Translations under genes and position numbers: made by a program
Notes under the pieces: model-generated
Databases searched by the model: none
Seen by the model: the letters and a program-made list of their open reading frames with translations, nothing else
Told to the model about the DNA's origin: nothing
Shown: in pieces, positions 44,401-55,591 of the stretch
Numbering within the stretch: the stretch's first letter is position 1
Layout: every line of letters starts with the position of its first letter
NCBI RefSeq assembly: GCF_052324685.1
Contig: NW_027506890.1
Location: forward strand, 1,475,039-1,539,038
Direction of reading: 5' to 3'
Length of the DNA stretch: 64,000 nucleotides
Origin: Brachyhypopomus gauderio
Taxonomy: Eukaryota > Chordata > Actinopteri > Gymnotiformes > Hypopomidae

Positions 44401-45417
44401 CAGGGCAGACAATTCGACTCTGATTTGATGAAACAACTGTGCAGGATGCTGAACATCGAGAAAACCCGCACCTCACCATATCATGCCCAGTCAGATGGCA
44501 TGGTTGAGAGACTGAATAGGACACTGAAGGACCAGCTGGCTAAATACATGTCACAGAGAGGGGGTGAATGGGACAGTTATCTGCCACAGTTTGAACTCGC
44601 TTACAACTCCAGTGTACATTCAAGCACAGGGTTTTCCCCCTTCTTCCTGGCCCATGGCAGGGAGCCACACCTACCTGTTGACATTCTGTTAAAGTGTGAC
44701 CCAACACTAACCTCACCCACACCTGGTACCCCAGCTGCTTATGCACAGGACCTCACTGCACGGTTGTCACAAGCCCTTGGAGCTGCTGCTCAGAATTCTA
44801 CTGCTGCCAAACAACAGCAGAAGCTTCAATATGACAAGAAGACTGTGTTTCACCCTCACAAGGCCGGAGACTTGGTCTGGCTTGATGATCCGGCTCAACG
44901 CCAGAACAAGCTAGCTCCTCGATGGAAGGGACCATTCGTCATCCTCAAACGGATGGACAAAGACGGCAACTTAGGTGTCACATATGAAATTACAGATTCC
45001 AAGGACCAGCATTCCAGACGGTGGGTAGTACACCACAATCGTCTTAAACCTTACAAAGGGACTTTTCAAAAGGAGACAGTCCATAGTCCGAAACCTGCCA
45101 CTTCAACTGAGGCCGGAACGCAGCACGGCCCACCGCAATCCAACCTTACTGCATTATCAGGAGCTCTTCCTTTCCATCCTCCAGCCCGTATCTTTGTGCC
45201 TTCTCGGCCAAGGGTGCATACGGTACCTGCCCTTGTGGGTAGCCCAACTGCTTCTGATCCTGTCCTCCGGACTGACTCTCAGCCTAGTACTTCTCCAGAG
45301 CAGGTGCCTTCTTCCGGACCTGGGTCTCCCTCCCCAGTTACCCCTGCTCATCTAGCCACAACACGCAGTGGCCGCATAGTTAGACCCCCTGCCAGATTCA
45401 AGAACTTTGTGGTGTGA
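41470..45417 (+). CDS. pol: Gypsy pol polyprotein (PR-RT-RH-IN)
   Basis: 1,315 aa from the first ATG; the frame is open further upstream into gag, so translation is probably by -1 frameshift and not from this ATG. Domains in order: aspartic protease with DTGS at 18-21; reverse transcriptase with YLDD at 450-453; RNase H with TDAS at 598-601; integrase zinc finger H849, H856, C886, C889; integrase catalytic triad D918, D977, E1013 (35 residues between the last two, as expected); a GPY/F-type module (WKGPFVILKRM). The order PR-RT-RH-IN is that of Ty3/Gypsy. No chromodomain or env is seen. All catalytic residues inspected are intact and there is no internal stop. Confidence 0.95.
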   Translation: MSYVFAVLEDTAVKVFVDTGSEISIISEAFKLAVPSLRQKPIQKSFILAKSVTGDSLDTLGTLSVTIRLGEEWFTHDVQVVRNAAQSVILGWDFLQKHHAVIDLREQHLKLWNWTVPLLCCSQTAPLKCSAVSLSPVTVPAMSQMNVLAKIQLATGDPEHMFTYTGVLEPDPYSLPGLLVARTLTPVKSGVISVRVMNPTQDDCHVPRDTRIGEFHSLMHQTGEEFCIVEATVAEINTQTQSQSLAKVKLGDSALDPAQLQCLESLLLKFSDVFSAHEHDYGRTDKVKHAIRTDNARPIKQRAYRTSHNIRAEIDKQVQQLLDGDIIEESCSPWSSPVVLVKKKDGSYRFCIDFRKLNAVTVKDSYPLPRPADALDSLSGSCWFSTMDLASGYWQVELEPQDREKTAFTTGQALYQFKVMPMGLTNAPPTFQRLMELVLRGLHWKECLIYLDDVLIFSRTFSQHLTSLEEVLTRFRSAGLKLKASKCHFACSQVTFLGHVVSSQGLQPDAKNLGKVRDWPTPRTTTEVRAFVGLCSYYRRFIRNFSVIAAPLHALTQKGALFSWTMSCEDAFQSLKHALTNPPIVAHPVFSQPFLLYTDASQHCIGSVLAQVQERTERVIAYASHTLTPSQQKWSTYDRELWAIVWSVRHFKHFLAGTTFTIVTDHKPLLSLQKSAVQNDPTGRRGRWILELGVYDYTVTHKEGKKHANADAMSRHPILQGDTKAVQSVLTTLVPGDKMTSSGDRVIDEHVPDFCPTLEIDPDEMRNCQEADDSLGTVRAWMEEGRCRPQLGSLKGLSPAVRKLWHEFPKLSLRHGILCRKYKGSPYALPVYQVVLPDVLIPTALKALHGNEFSGHLGADRTLQRARRICYWPYMSRDIHKFCSECLPCQLRSSPAPHERAPLQSIHATRPFQRIAADITELPITSKGHRYVLVIMDFFTRYVNLFPLKDQRAITVAQCIFEEYLRQHGIPEAIHTDQGRQFDSDLMKQLCRMLNIEKTRTSPYHAQSDGMVERLNRTLKDQLAKYMSQRGGEWDSYLPQFELAYNSSVHSSTGFSPFFLAHGREPHLPVDILLKCDPTLTSPTPGTPAAYAQDLTARLSQALGAAAQNSTAAKQQQKLQYDKKTVFHPHKAGDLVWLDDPAQRQNKLAPRWKGPFVILKRMDKDGNLGVTYEITDSKDQHSRRWVVHHNRLKPYKGTFQKETVHSPKPATSTEAGTQHGPPQSNLTALSGALPFHPPARIFVPSRPRVHTVPALVGSPTASDPVLRTDSQPSTSPEQVPSSGPGSPSPVTPAHLATTRSGRIVRPPARFKNFVV

Positions 45418-45590
45418 TTTGCAGGTTAAGCGAGGGTAATGCCTCAGGGGGCTTTTTGCCTTTACGGCACTGATGATTTAAAAAAAAAAAAAAAAACAAC
45501 TTGTTGATGGATTGTTGGTCAGTATTGCTTTTGAATGTTTGATGACTTACGAGTTGAAATGAGGACATTTCTTTGGAAGAAGGGGACGTC

Positions 45591-45961
45591 TGTGAGGGCG
45601 ATGGATATATATGTTTATTATTCAGAGTTAATTTCATAGTTAAAATGTATGGGTAAAATGTGGGGATGCAATGTTATATGTTATATTATATACAAGTTCC
45701 GTAGCTCTGTACTGCAGTTTGGTTCACTTTAGTTCCGATGGGCTGACTTCCCAGTGGGGGGACTAATTAAGGGACACCTGAGGGGGCTGACCTTGTGTTC
45801 GCAGAGAGGAGAGTGTGTGCGTTGTTGCGCTACGAGTTTTTCCCTGTACTGAGCTGTTCGGCTGGAAATAAAGAGAAATTCCTTATTGTAACCCGACTAT
45901 TTTTCCTTCCCACACCTCAGAGAAGAGACTGGAATAAGTCAATTCACATTATAGGGTTACA
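45591..45961 (+). repeat. 3' LTR of the Gypsy element
   Basis: 371 bp, apparently identical to the 5' LTR. Between the pol stop and this LTR lie about 170 bp with an A18-type run at about 45,478-45,495 and the purine tract. Confidence 0.95.
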
Positions 45962-46361
45962 CATAGAACGTTTGGATGGTAAAACAGCAAGCACTAATAA
46001 AAAACCCTAACGATACAAATACATGACAAGATTTACTGGACAAACTCTGCATTTGGTCAAGTGTCAGATTCAACTTGCCTATATAATTACCAGATACTTG
46101 CCTGTATAATTATCATATACCATAAATACCAATAATGCTATTGTTGTTTTGGGCTCCTGAGTTAGATTCCTTCTACAATATAAGATAAATTATATTTATA
46201 ACACCCAGTTAGATTTTTTTTGCCCAACGCAAAGTTCATTGAACATTTGTCATTTTATCAGTGCATACTACAAATTCAGGCACGAAGCCAGAAGGCGGGC
46301 CAAATTATGTGAGAGAAGTAGCACTGAACTTCCACGTAACCGTAACAACCATCCTAGCATC

Positions 46362-46371
46362 GCGCATGCGC
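46362..46371. promoter_or_regulatory. NRF1-type palindrome, promoter-like region
   Basis: GCGCATGCGC, the perfect NRF1 consensus palindrome, in a locally CpG-richer stretch (about 46,330-46,680) that stands out from AT-rich flanks. NRF1 sites mark housekeeping promoters. A possible donor ACACG|GTAAAT is at 46,667. It suggests a transcript running right. Confidence 0.35.
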
Positions 46372-47274
46372 CAGGTTTGCGATCAACTTGTACTGGGAAA
46401 TAATGAAAGAGATTGAAACAACTGACCGTGGATCAGCTGTTTCTTCAGAAGACGCTGCGCCATTGCCCCAGTTCTGAAGGAGAGATCTGTGAACGCACCT
46501 TTCGTTGTCATCCCACATCATCCAATTAAAGAACTGCTGAAAGCGGTGTGCGATCCTAATTAGTCAATAGTACGGGAGATGGACTGTGATTGGTCCGTTC
46601 AAGTGCAAGTCCCTCCTTCAGTGAAGTCACGAAGAACTGCTGAGGAATCCGACGGGAAGTCACACGGTAAATAGACCCAAACATTGAATGTTATACGAGT
46701 AACGTTATTTAACATTACTTGGTTTAAAATGTGATATTTTTGTCGAAAGACAAGGCTATGTTTTAAGTTATATTTCAGGTGTCATTACTAACAACTTGTT
46801 AGTCTAGTGGTATAGCTTCGTAACGGTCCGCTGGATATCTGGCTAACGATGTTGGTATGCTAGCAATATAACCAAGACATTTTCTACATTTTGTTCAGAG
46901 TTTGTAGTTTGACAAATACATGCCAATTGCATCTTGTCATAAAACATTACGTTTTTTTCTTAAATCATTTTTAGCATATATGTCTGAAAATACAGCTCTT
47001 CTCCAGATTAATTTTAGTAAGCATCATCCTATATTTATGCTAATATAGTTTAGTTTACTTGCAAACATGTTTTTGCAGCCATTATAATCCAGACAAAAAG
47101 AATGATCGTCAAATGCCTGCTTTATTAACATATACACTAGTATTCCTACTTTAGTGTGTTACAGAAATATTTATTTTTGGGTTGTTTAGATTGGAAAATC
47201 ACTGGGGTTCCAGTTTGCTCAGACACGTAAGTGTTGTTGGTCTTGCTCTGTATACTGTGTGTTTGTGTGTGCAC

Positions 47275-47277
<3 letters not shown>

Positions 47278-47357
<80 letters not shown>
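47278..47357. repeat. (TA)n microsatellite
   Basis: About 40 TA repeats after a short GT-rich lead; frames crossing it are artefacts. Confidence 0.95.
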
Positions 47358-47359
<2 letters not shown>

Positions 47360-47477
47360 GTATGTATGTTAGCCTAGACTCCACATGTACAAACAATTAT
47401 TTTATTAAAATAAAATATTTTCTGCTAAATTGGATTTCCTGAGTTTAGACAATCTTACAATTTTATCTTTTTCACAG

Positions 47478-47590
47478 AATGGCAAGTCCTGGTAGGTGAG
47501 GTGCACGGGAAATGCTCAAGAGAACCCGCTGTCCACCAAAGAAACTAAGGTTCTTTGTGCAGAACACTGATGTACAACTTCATGAACAAG
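47478..47590 (+). other. Possible exon of unknown gene
   Basis: Bounded by TTTTTCACAG at 47,477 and AACAAG|GTATTT at 47,591. ATG at 47,512 opens 26 codons (MLKRTRCPPKKLRFFVQNTD and on) to the donor. I do not recognise the peptide, and an earlier ATG at 47,480 ends after six codons. No downstream exon found before the repeats at 48,560. Confidence 0.25.
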
Positions 47591-48559
47591 GTATTTTTTA
47601 ATAATATTTTAGTTTTAGATACACAGTTCGTGGTTAATACACAGTTCTAACACACAAGTGTTATCTTTTTAATGAAAATTGTTTATATTACTTATTAGAA
47701 GTAATGCTTGAAACGAGCATAGCAATCTTTCAGTTGAAGAAAAGGGGAAAAATTGTAGGATACAAGTTATTACGTACATATTATATAATATATTATATTA
47801 CATTACATACAGTCTATTGGCCAGATTTGACTTGACAATTCATATTTGTAGTGTGAGTTCTTTTGTTTTACGCTTTGGTATTGTTAATATTTAGCATTGT
47901 TTGTTAACATAAGTTATTTTAATTTTTTAAGTTAAATTTTTAAGTTAAATTAATAAGGCTCAAAAGACAGTGTTTTGCAGGGAATATTGTCTTACCTTTG
48001 TCGTGTATGATGTATCATATTATGCTACTGTTTTTTGTTTGTATTTTGTTCGAATCTATTTAGCATCTAATTCAGTTGTACATAAATTGTACTTCAGTTT
48101 CTGACATTGCACCAACACCTCAGTTATTACTCCTGCAATTTCTTTTTTTTTTCTTTTTGTACATATGCAACATTTCTGTTCAAGAAAAAAGAAGTTGCAA
48201 GATGCATGCAAGAATAAAATGTATGTATGTAAAATGTTGTGTCTTAATTAAAATGAATTTGTTTATTTGGGGAAACAAAATGTAACTGAGTCATTTCCTT
48301 TTCATTCTATAGTAAAAATGGAGCCTTGAAGGAGATTAATTCAATACAAGAAAGAGATATCATTTGGAATTCTCAGTTTTGACTCCTTTAACCTCAGAGA
48401 TTTCTCAAGTCTCAATTTTGTCTAATTCTATTTCTCCTAAGAACTTTTAGGAGAAACATCTGTGACAAAGTTGATATCTTAATGAAACATAAATGAGAAT
48501 CTCAAATAAGTGTCCTGAGACATCAAAGATCAACATTTAAGCAATAAAATTTTCCTCTG

Positions 48560-48725
48560 GTTTGGCATGACATGACTTGCATGACTTGCAGAACATGACT
48601 GACATGATTGACATGACTGATATAACTGACATGACTGGACTGATATGATTGGCATGACTGGACTGACATGACTGGCATGTCTGATATGACTGATTTGACT
48701 GACATCACTGGCATGACTGACATAT
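48560..48725. repeat. Second (CATGACTGAY)n array
   Basis: Same decamer and orientation as 38,725-38,905. Followed at 48,779-48,827 by (GT)n. Confidence 0.85.
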
Positions 48726-48776
48726 ACTATACATATACTATAGATATGCATACAAACTATACATACATTTAGGTAG

Positions 48777-48828
<52 letters not shown>

Positions 48829-48858
48829 TAGTGTATGTACTTAAACTATGACAACATA

Positions 48859-50438
48859 CACTACCGTTCAAAAGTTTGGGGTCACCTAGACAATTTTGTG
48901 TTTTCCCTGAAATCTCATACTTTTATTTATCAAATGAGTTGCAAAATGAATAGAAATATAGTCCAGACATTGACAAGGTAGAAATAATGTTTTTTTTTTA
49001 TTTGAAATAATTTTCTACTTTGCTTTCGTCAAAGAATGCTCCCTTAGCAGCAATTACAGCATTGCAGACCTTTGGCATTCTAGCTGATAATTTGCTGAGG
49101 TAATCTGGAGAAATTTCACCCCATGCTTCCAGAAGCCGCTCCCACAAGTTTGATTGGGTTAATGGGCACTTTTTTCGTACCATACGGTCAAGCTGCTCCC
49201 ACAACAGCTCAATGGAGTTGAGATCTGGTGACTGCGCTGGCCACTCAATTACCGATAAAACACCAGCTGCCTGCTTCTTCTCTAAATAGTTTGTGTATAA
49301 TTTGGAGGTGTGCTTTGGGTCATTGTCCTGTTGCAGGATGAAATTGGCTCCAATCAAGCGCTGTCCACAGGGTATGGCATGGTGTTGCAAAATGGAGTGA
49401 TAGCCTTCCTTATTCAAAATCCCTTTTACCTTGTTCAAATCTCCCACTTTACCCGCACCAAAGCAACCCCAGACCATCACATTACCTCCACCATGTTTGA
49501 CAGATGGTGTCAGGGACTCTTCCAGCATCTTTTCAGTTGTTCTGTGTCTCACAAATGTTCGTCTGTGTGATCCAAACACCTCAAACTTTGATTCATCTGT
49601 CCATAACACTTTTTTCCAATCTTCCTCTGTCCAATGTCTGTGTTCTTTTGGCCATATTAATCTTTGGCATTTTCTTTGCCACTCTGCCCTGAAGGCCAGC
49701 ATCCCGGAGTTGCCTCTTCACTGTAGACGTTGACACTGGCGTTTTGCGGGTACTATTTAATGAAGCTGTCAGTTGAGGACCTGTGAGGCGTCGATTTCTC
49801 AAACTGGAGACTCTAATGTACTTGTCTTCTTGCTCAGTTGTGCAGCGGGGCCTTCCACTTCTCCTTCTACTCTGGTTAGAGCATGTCTGTGCTCTCCTCT
49901 GAAGGGAGTACTACACACCATTGTAGGAAATCTTCAGTTTCTTGGCAATGTTTCGCATGGAATAGACTTCATTTCTCAGAACAAGAATAGACTGTCGAGT
50001 TTCAATTGAAAGTTGTTTTTTTCTAGCCATTTTGTGAGTTTAATCGAACCAACAATTGTAATGCTCCAGATTCTCAACTAGCTCAAAGGAAGGTCAGTTT
50101 TATAGCTTCTCTAATCAGCAAAACTGTTTTCAGCTGTGCTAACCTACTTGCACAAGGGTTTTCAAGGGTTTTTTAAATATCCAATAGCCTCCTTACAGAG
50201 TTAGCAAACACAATGTACCATTAGAACACTGGAGTGATGGTTGTTGGAAATGGGTCTCCATACATGTAGATATTGCATTAAAAACCAGATGTTTACAGCT
50301 AGAATAGTCATTTACCACATTAATAATGTATAGAGTGTATTTTTGATGCATTTAATGTTAGCTAAATTGAAAAAAAAACTGCTTTTCTTTCAAAAATAAG
50401 AACATTTCTAAGTGACCCCAAACTTTTGAATGGTAGTG
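48859..50438 (-). mobile_element. Tc1-like transposon, full length, defective
   Basis: 1,580 bp with terminal repeats starting CACTACCGTTCAAAAGTTTG (left) and the complement of CACTACCATTCAAAAGTTTG (right), flanked by TA on both sides (48,857-48,858; 50,439-50,440). A different Tc1 family from the one at 14,430. Confidence 0.95.
48998..50030 (-). pseudogene. Tc1 transposase with a stop and a frameshift
   Basis: ATG at 50,030 opens MARKKQLSIETRQSILVLRN; after 39 codons TAG occurs at 49,913-49,911. The frame continues to SGRPRCTTEQEDKYIRV and RRLTGPQLTASL, then shifts near 49,650 to the frame 49,702-48,998. All three catalytic residues remain: WTDESKF, LQQDNDPKHTSK and SPDLNSIELLW. It is inactive only because of the two lesions. 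Confidence 0.9.
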
Positions 50439-50439
50439 T

Positions 50440-51885
50440 ATACTAATACATATATATACATACATAAGCATACATAGAAACTATACATACATATAGGTAT
50501 AAAGGTGTGTGTGTCTGTGTGTTTGTGTGAGAGATAGACAAAAAAAGAAGCCAAATATCAGTTTGTATGAGCATGTGTTAGTCACTGAGATATGGGTGGG
50601 TATGGCTAGAGAAATGTCATTGTGAATGCTATAGGAAGGCCTGCTTGTGCCTGTGCCTGTATAATAGACACAGAGGGTTCTAGGTAGCCAGAGCAATGTT
50701 TACTTAGGGCACAGAGATGGGAGGGGGAATGTGGGTGAGAGTGTGAGAGAGACTGAGTGTGTGTGAGAGGGAGAATGTGACAGAGGCACTGTAACATGCA
50801 TTTTTATGCATTGTATATAATATTGCACTGTAGAGCCATACAATAACCGATTTGGATGAAACTTGGCAAATTTGTTCAGGATGAGATTGTGAATGGGCTT
50901 GTGCATTTTGGTCAGAATTGGATAAAATATGAAAGAGCTTCAAGAATATGAATATTATATGTATCGATGCTGTCCATTTAAAAAATATTTAGCAGGTATA
51001 AGTGGCCTAAGATCCAAAATCTTTGGATAGTTTTTTTTCACACTCTGTAGAGTATTATAAGACTTTGCTTGACATGATAGTATGAAAATCCTAGGAGGAG
51101 TATGAAAAGTGATGATTTCAAACTATTATTAACTGTAAATGAACTGTGCATTTTTTAATAGGACATGTAATGGGAAAGTTGTTCGCACTACTGCAAGGAA
51201 TCAAAAGAGTCCAATTGCATGTCATATTCATAGCGCACTTGCCCACACCCAAGAGGTTTTGTGCAGATCGACCAATGGTAAGCCTGTCAAACTCGTGCCG
51301 ATCACTGATTGGCCGATTACATCAGCCATTTTGGAAGTATGGCGTGTCTGCTTTAGGACCTGGTTCCCAGAGGCCCATAAATGATGTCTGCCAAGTTTCA
51401 TGTGGATCGGCCAATCTGAGTGCATGGGGCAAATTTTTGCATGTTATAGCACCCCCTAGCAGGTGAGGTATGGCAACCTCTGCGAAATGCCCCAGACCCT
51501 CACAGGGAAGCTGTCTGTGAAGTGCCATCTCATTGCATGCAAGTTTTCTTCAGTTAGAGCTCCATATGCGCAAAATTTACTATTGAGTTTACGCCCCCTC
51601 ATTTGATTGGCGTATACTGACTAGGTAGTGAAGAAATTAGCATTTTCGTTGGATACCTTTTAAAGGTCAGCCTCTTCTGAATGTTTTGATACCACATATG
51701 TGCATGAATGTGAAAAATCCAGGGACTAGTTTGCGCTCAAAGATATGTGCGATTTTGCACATTATGCAAATTAACTCGAAATCTAAGCGAGCGGAGCTTG
51801 ATGGTTGTATATTAATTGTCCTATTGAATTTAGTCAAGGAATGTATAGGAACTGGAATTTTGGTTGTAGGACCTACGGTGTAGGA
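50440..51885. other. Noncoding interspersed repeat sequence
   Basis: TG-rich low complexity (50,500-50,770), then repeat-like text (GATGAAACTTGGCAAATTTG; GTTATAGCACCCCCTAGCAG) that resumes beyond the composite hAT at 55,617-55,690 (ATAGCGCCACCATCAGGCCA). So the hAT landed in an older repeat of unknown class. No gene seen. Confidence 0.45.
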
Positions 51886-52290
51886 CAGACCTGGGCAAAC
51901 TACGGCCCGCGGGCCACATCCGGCCCGTTGTGCGTCCCTGTCCGGCCCGCGAGAGGCCAATCATAAATGAAACAAATATCTATGTCGTGCGTGCGATACA
52001 ACTGTGACGCTTTTATCTTGAAAGCGCTACGTTTGTGTTAATTCCGTGTGGACGTACCTGCGTGTGTGTGTGAGTTGTGCGAGAAACACTGTAGGTGATC
52101 AGCGACAAGTTAAAGCTGAAATTATACTTTCGGGAGTGAACGTTGCACCTCGTGCGAACCTACGCAAACGGCGGAAAATTTACGTGACAAATTTTAATTG
52201 TGCATTGTGTTCCAGGTTTGAAAAGTGCTGGAATTTAGGCTAAAGTACTTGAAAATGCTTGAAATTGTAACTGTATTTCGATTCACAATA

Positions 52291-53741
52291 CAGTGGTACC
52301 TCGAGATACGAGTTTAATCCGTTCCAGACCCGTGCTCGTATCTCGAACTGCTCGGTTCTCGAAGCAATTTAACAATGTAAAGTATTGTAATTGGTTCCGG
52401 TCCTTAAAAAAATCACAAAACTAGCATAAATGTGGAAAAAAGACATGTTCTTTATTAATAAAGGCACACGCAACATGTATAATTAAACAATACAGTAAAT
52501 TGGGACAATATCGTCAAGCCTTTCGCTGTGTTTGCACTTTTAAAGTTGTCCTTCTGCTTCAGGATTGTGCTAATGGTGGATGTACTCGAGCGAGTTCGGC
52601 TACACGAGTGCCTTTCTCATGCAGGTGAATAATCTCCTGCTTAGTTTCAACAGTTATCATTCTCCTCTCACTGGACTTTCCACTACTAGAGCCTTTCTTT
52701 GGAGCCATAATGCAAAAAAAAACCTTTGTAGTACAGTATTGAAATACTGTACAGTACTGTATACACCGTACGTACTGTTACTCGTTGCAAAGCACTCGAG
52801 CGCAAAGCACACGAGCTAATTAATGATTTCTTTTTTTCCATATAGTACTGTACTGCCACCTAGTGGTTGATGCTCGTATCTCGAGCGTCAATCAATCAAT
52901 CAATCAATCAATCAAATTTTATTTATATAGCGCTTTTTACAACAGTTGTTGTCACAAAGCAGCTTTACAAGTGCCGAGTCCTAGCCCCAGTGAGCAAGCC
53001 AAAGGCGACAGTGGCAAGGAAAAACTCCCTAGTTTTTTTGCATGAGGAAGAAACCTTGAGAGGAACCAAGACTCAGGGGGGGAACCCATCCTCCTCTGGC
53101 CGACACCGGTCACCATGACAACAACAACAATTTAGACAGAAAGAAGAGAAAGAAAAGGAAAAATATGTAATAATGTCCATCATGATGTATGCATCCGGTT
53201 AGGCAGGAGGTGGCTGGCTCAGGATGGATCGCTGGTCTCCTCATCTCATTATTCCTCAAGCAGGCGGGCAGCCATGTGGAGAAATGAAACAGGGAAAATT
53301 AGCTCTGTATGAGGACATATACAGGACAGGTAAAATTATAAACATTTCCGGAGTGTGGCAGCAACTCCGGCATTTAGTTAAATTATTACAGCCTAGCTAA
53401 TAAGGCAGAACCAGAAGGTAACATAGGCTTGGGGGCATTCTGAGACAATGGCATCCGTCCACTGCACTGTCAACAAACTTGAGTGACCACGAGCAGTGAC
53501 AGGACGACAGCACCAGCGCCCCAGTCTACCATAAAACCCTTCGTCTATGAACCCCTGGATCTGTACTTTTATCTAAGGGGGGATATTAATTATCAGACGC
53601 TAAACTAAATAAGTGGGTTTTCAACCTAGACTTAAAGATTGTGAGTGTGCACTCATATGTCGAACAGAAATTTTGCTCGGCTCTGTGCTCGTATCTTGGA
53701 TCGCTCGTATGTAGAGCAGCTCGTATCTCGAGGTACTACTG
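52291..53741 (-). mobile_element. Tigger/pogo-type element with RTE-like insert
   Basis: Ends CAGTGGTACCTCGAGATACG and the complement of CAGTAGTACCTCGAGATACG, flanked by TA (52,289-52,290; 53,742-53,743). From ATG 52,708 on the minus strand a CENP-B-like start is visible (MAPKKGSSSGKSSERRMITV, IIHLHEKGTRVAELA), broken after about 55 codons. The centre is replaced by a retroposon fragment at about 52,885-53,650. Confidence 0.85.
52885..53650 (-). mobile_element. RTE-type LINE/SINE 3' fragment (antisense)
   Basis: Starts with (TCAA)n, then AATTTTATTTATATAGCGCT. Read on the minus strand this is an AT-rich 3' end with (TTGA)n tail, the hallmark of RTE-clade retroposons. Further on GAGGAAGAAACCTTGAGAGG and GGGAACCCATCCTCCTCTGG are common fish repeat text. 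Target was the Tigger element (GCTCGTATCTCGAGCG on its left). Confidence 0.6.
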
Positions 53742-55591
53742 TATCTGACTGAACAGGGGGGTATTCCAGAAAGCGGGTAAGTAAACTCAGAGTTAACGAA
53801 AGCTCAGGTTTTCCGTTCCAGAAACCGAGCTTAGAAAGAACCTGAGTCAGCTGGGAAATAAATGGACCTTGAAAGTGCCGTAGAAGTGCTTTAAAGCTAG
53901 ATTTAAGCCAGGTTTATACCTGCGCGCGGCGAAAATTATGTAATCGTGGTGGCGGAGGGCCTCGCGCTGTTGATTCGCAAGGTCGTGCACCTCTCGAATT
54001 TTGTAACTTCGCGCGCGCGCTGCGCTTCAGCGCAATGAACAAAGTCATGTTTGCAGGGTTCATACACCTTTACAAGGTGGAATTAAAGCATTTATACGTA
54101 ACTTTCAAGGTCCATTTCAATATTTCCCAGCACGTTAAACTTAATTAAGTTAAATATTTAAATAAGTTAAGTTAAATATTTAAATAAATTTTAAAAAGTG
54201 AAATAATTCGCTTTTTTATCACATTATTTAATTGTTGTTTATTTTCAAAACGCCCAATCTTAACGTCTTCACGTTCTCTCATGTTTCGTCCTGGAATTAC
54301 AAGAGGCTCGTATTTGTTAACGTAATACAAGAAAACTGTTGATTCAGATGGCTATTTGTTGTGAAACGAAGTAGTTACAATTTCAAACATTTTCAAGTAT
54401 TTAGTCTAAATTCCAGCACTTTTCAAATCTGAAACAAAAAGCAATCAGTCCCACCAGGATTTCGCGGGCCTTTTTTGTGATTGTTGCGGGCTAAAATGTT
54501 TGATGTTGCGGGTGTTTTTAAAAAAAAATTGCGATGGAAGTTGCAGTGTGTTTTTGCTTTTTTGTGAGTACATTACAATAGGGAGTAAATGTTGTATGGT
54601 TTCCTCTATTTAGTAGTCCATTTTAATTATCTATTTACCTATTTATTCAGGGTTGCCAACTTTTCAAGATTGCTTGAAATGAGATTTGAACCTGGAGGGG
54701 GTGGCGAACGTAAGTTGTTACCGGGCGGCCTGTAAAATGGACACAAATTAAGTATTATATCGAGATCGATCGCCAGTGGTTGGCGCCAGAGCGAACTAGT
54801 GACTCATAGATATGGATCAGAGATAAATAAACTTTATCTCTGACTTTAAACTTTATCTCAGTTTAAAGTTTAAACTTATAAACTTTATCTCAGACCCTCG
54901 TCGCTTGCGTGAGCTGCAGTGACTTCGCGGGCTACCGTTGCATTGTGGGGAATGTAGTGTTTGTGCGTGCAAAACACCATCGGGCGGCTGTGGCCTGCGG
55001 GCCGGTTCTAATAGTAATTAAATACCATCCAGGGGGCCATAGATAATCAATTCGCGGGTCGGATCTGGACAGTTTATCCCCGCTTTTATGTAGTGTACCG
55101 GGATACTGCTTTTCCCGATCTTTTTGCCGTTATTTGCGTCGCTCATGCTGCTTTCAGTCTGCTCCTCTTGAACGTATATACGGAAGTAAGGCGGGAGTTT
55201 GTCGACGTCACATCAAGACGACATCAGTGATTGGTCAAATTTGCGGGAAAGTTGCGGTGATTGGCTGAAGTTGCAACACCGCCCTGAATTCGCGGGGTTT
55301 GCTTGAAGTTGCGTTGAAGTTGCAAATCGCAACATCGCGACTTTCTGGAGGGTCTGAGCAATATTAAAATTGGTCAGGTAAATGCTCCCTCCCCTGTTTT
55401 TGAGGGGTGTTTCTTTATACCAACACACATCGTTTCGGAGAACACTGCACAGAATGTGACGCGGCAAGTATAAACGCCTCCGCCGTTGGCGGAAGTTTTC
55501 GTGAGGTGGGCGGAGCCATTATGATGACGTCATTATTGTTTGTGTGGCCCTCTGACACAATTCAGGTTTCTCATGTGGCCCCTTGTAAAAA

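Larger units (their letters stand above)
39510..45961 (+). mobile_element. Full-length Ty3/Gypsy LTR retrotransposon, apparently recent
   Basis: 6.45 kb element. Both LTRs are 371 bp, TGTGAGGGCG...GGGTTACA, and I find no difference between them by eye. They are flanked by a 4-bp duplication CATA (39,506-39,509 and 45,962-45,965). A purine tract GGAAGAAGGGGACGTC abuts the 3' LTR. gag and pol frames are open throughout. Identical LTRs and intact frames indicate a young, possibly mobile copy. Confidence 0.96.

Noticed and set aside
42226..45351. Many short frames opposite or offset to the pol ORF
   Set aside because: Shadows of the 1,315-codon pol frame, which carries all catalytic motifs.
51139..51466. 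81- and 106-codon plus-strand frames
   Set aside because: Located in interspersed repeat text with no protein similarity that I recognise.
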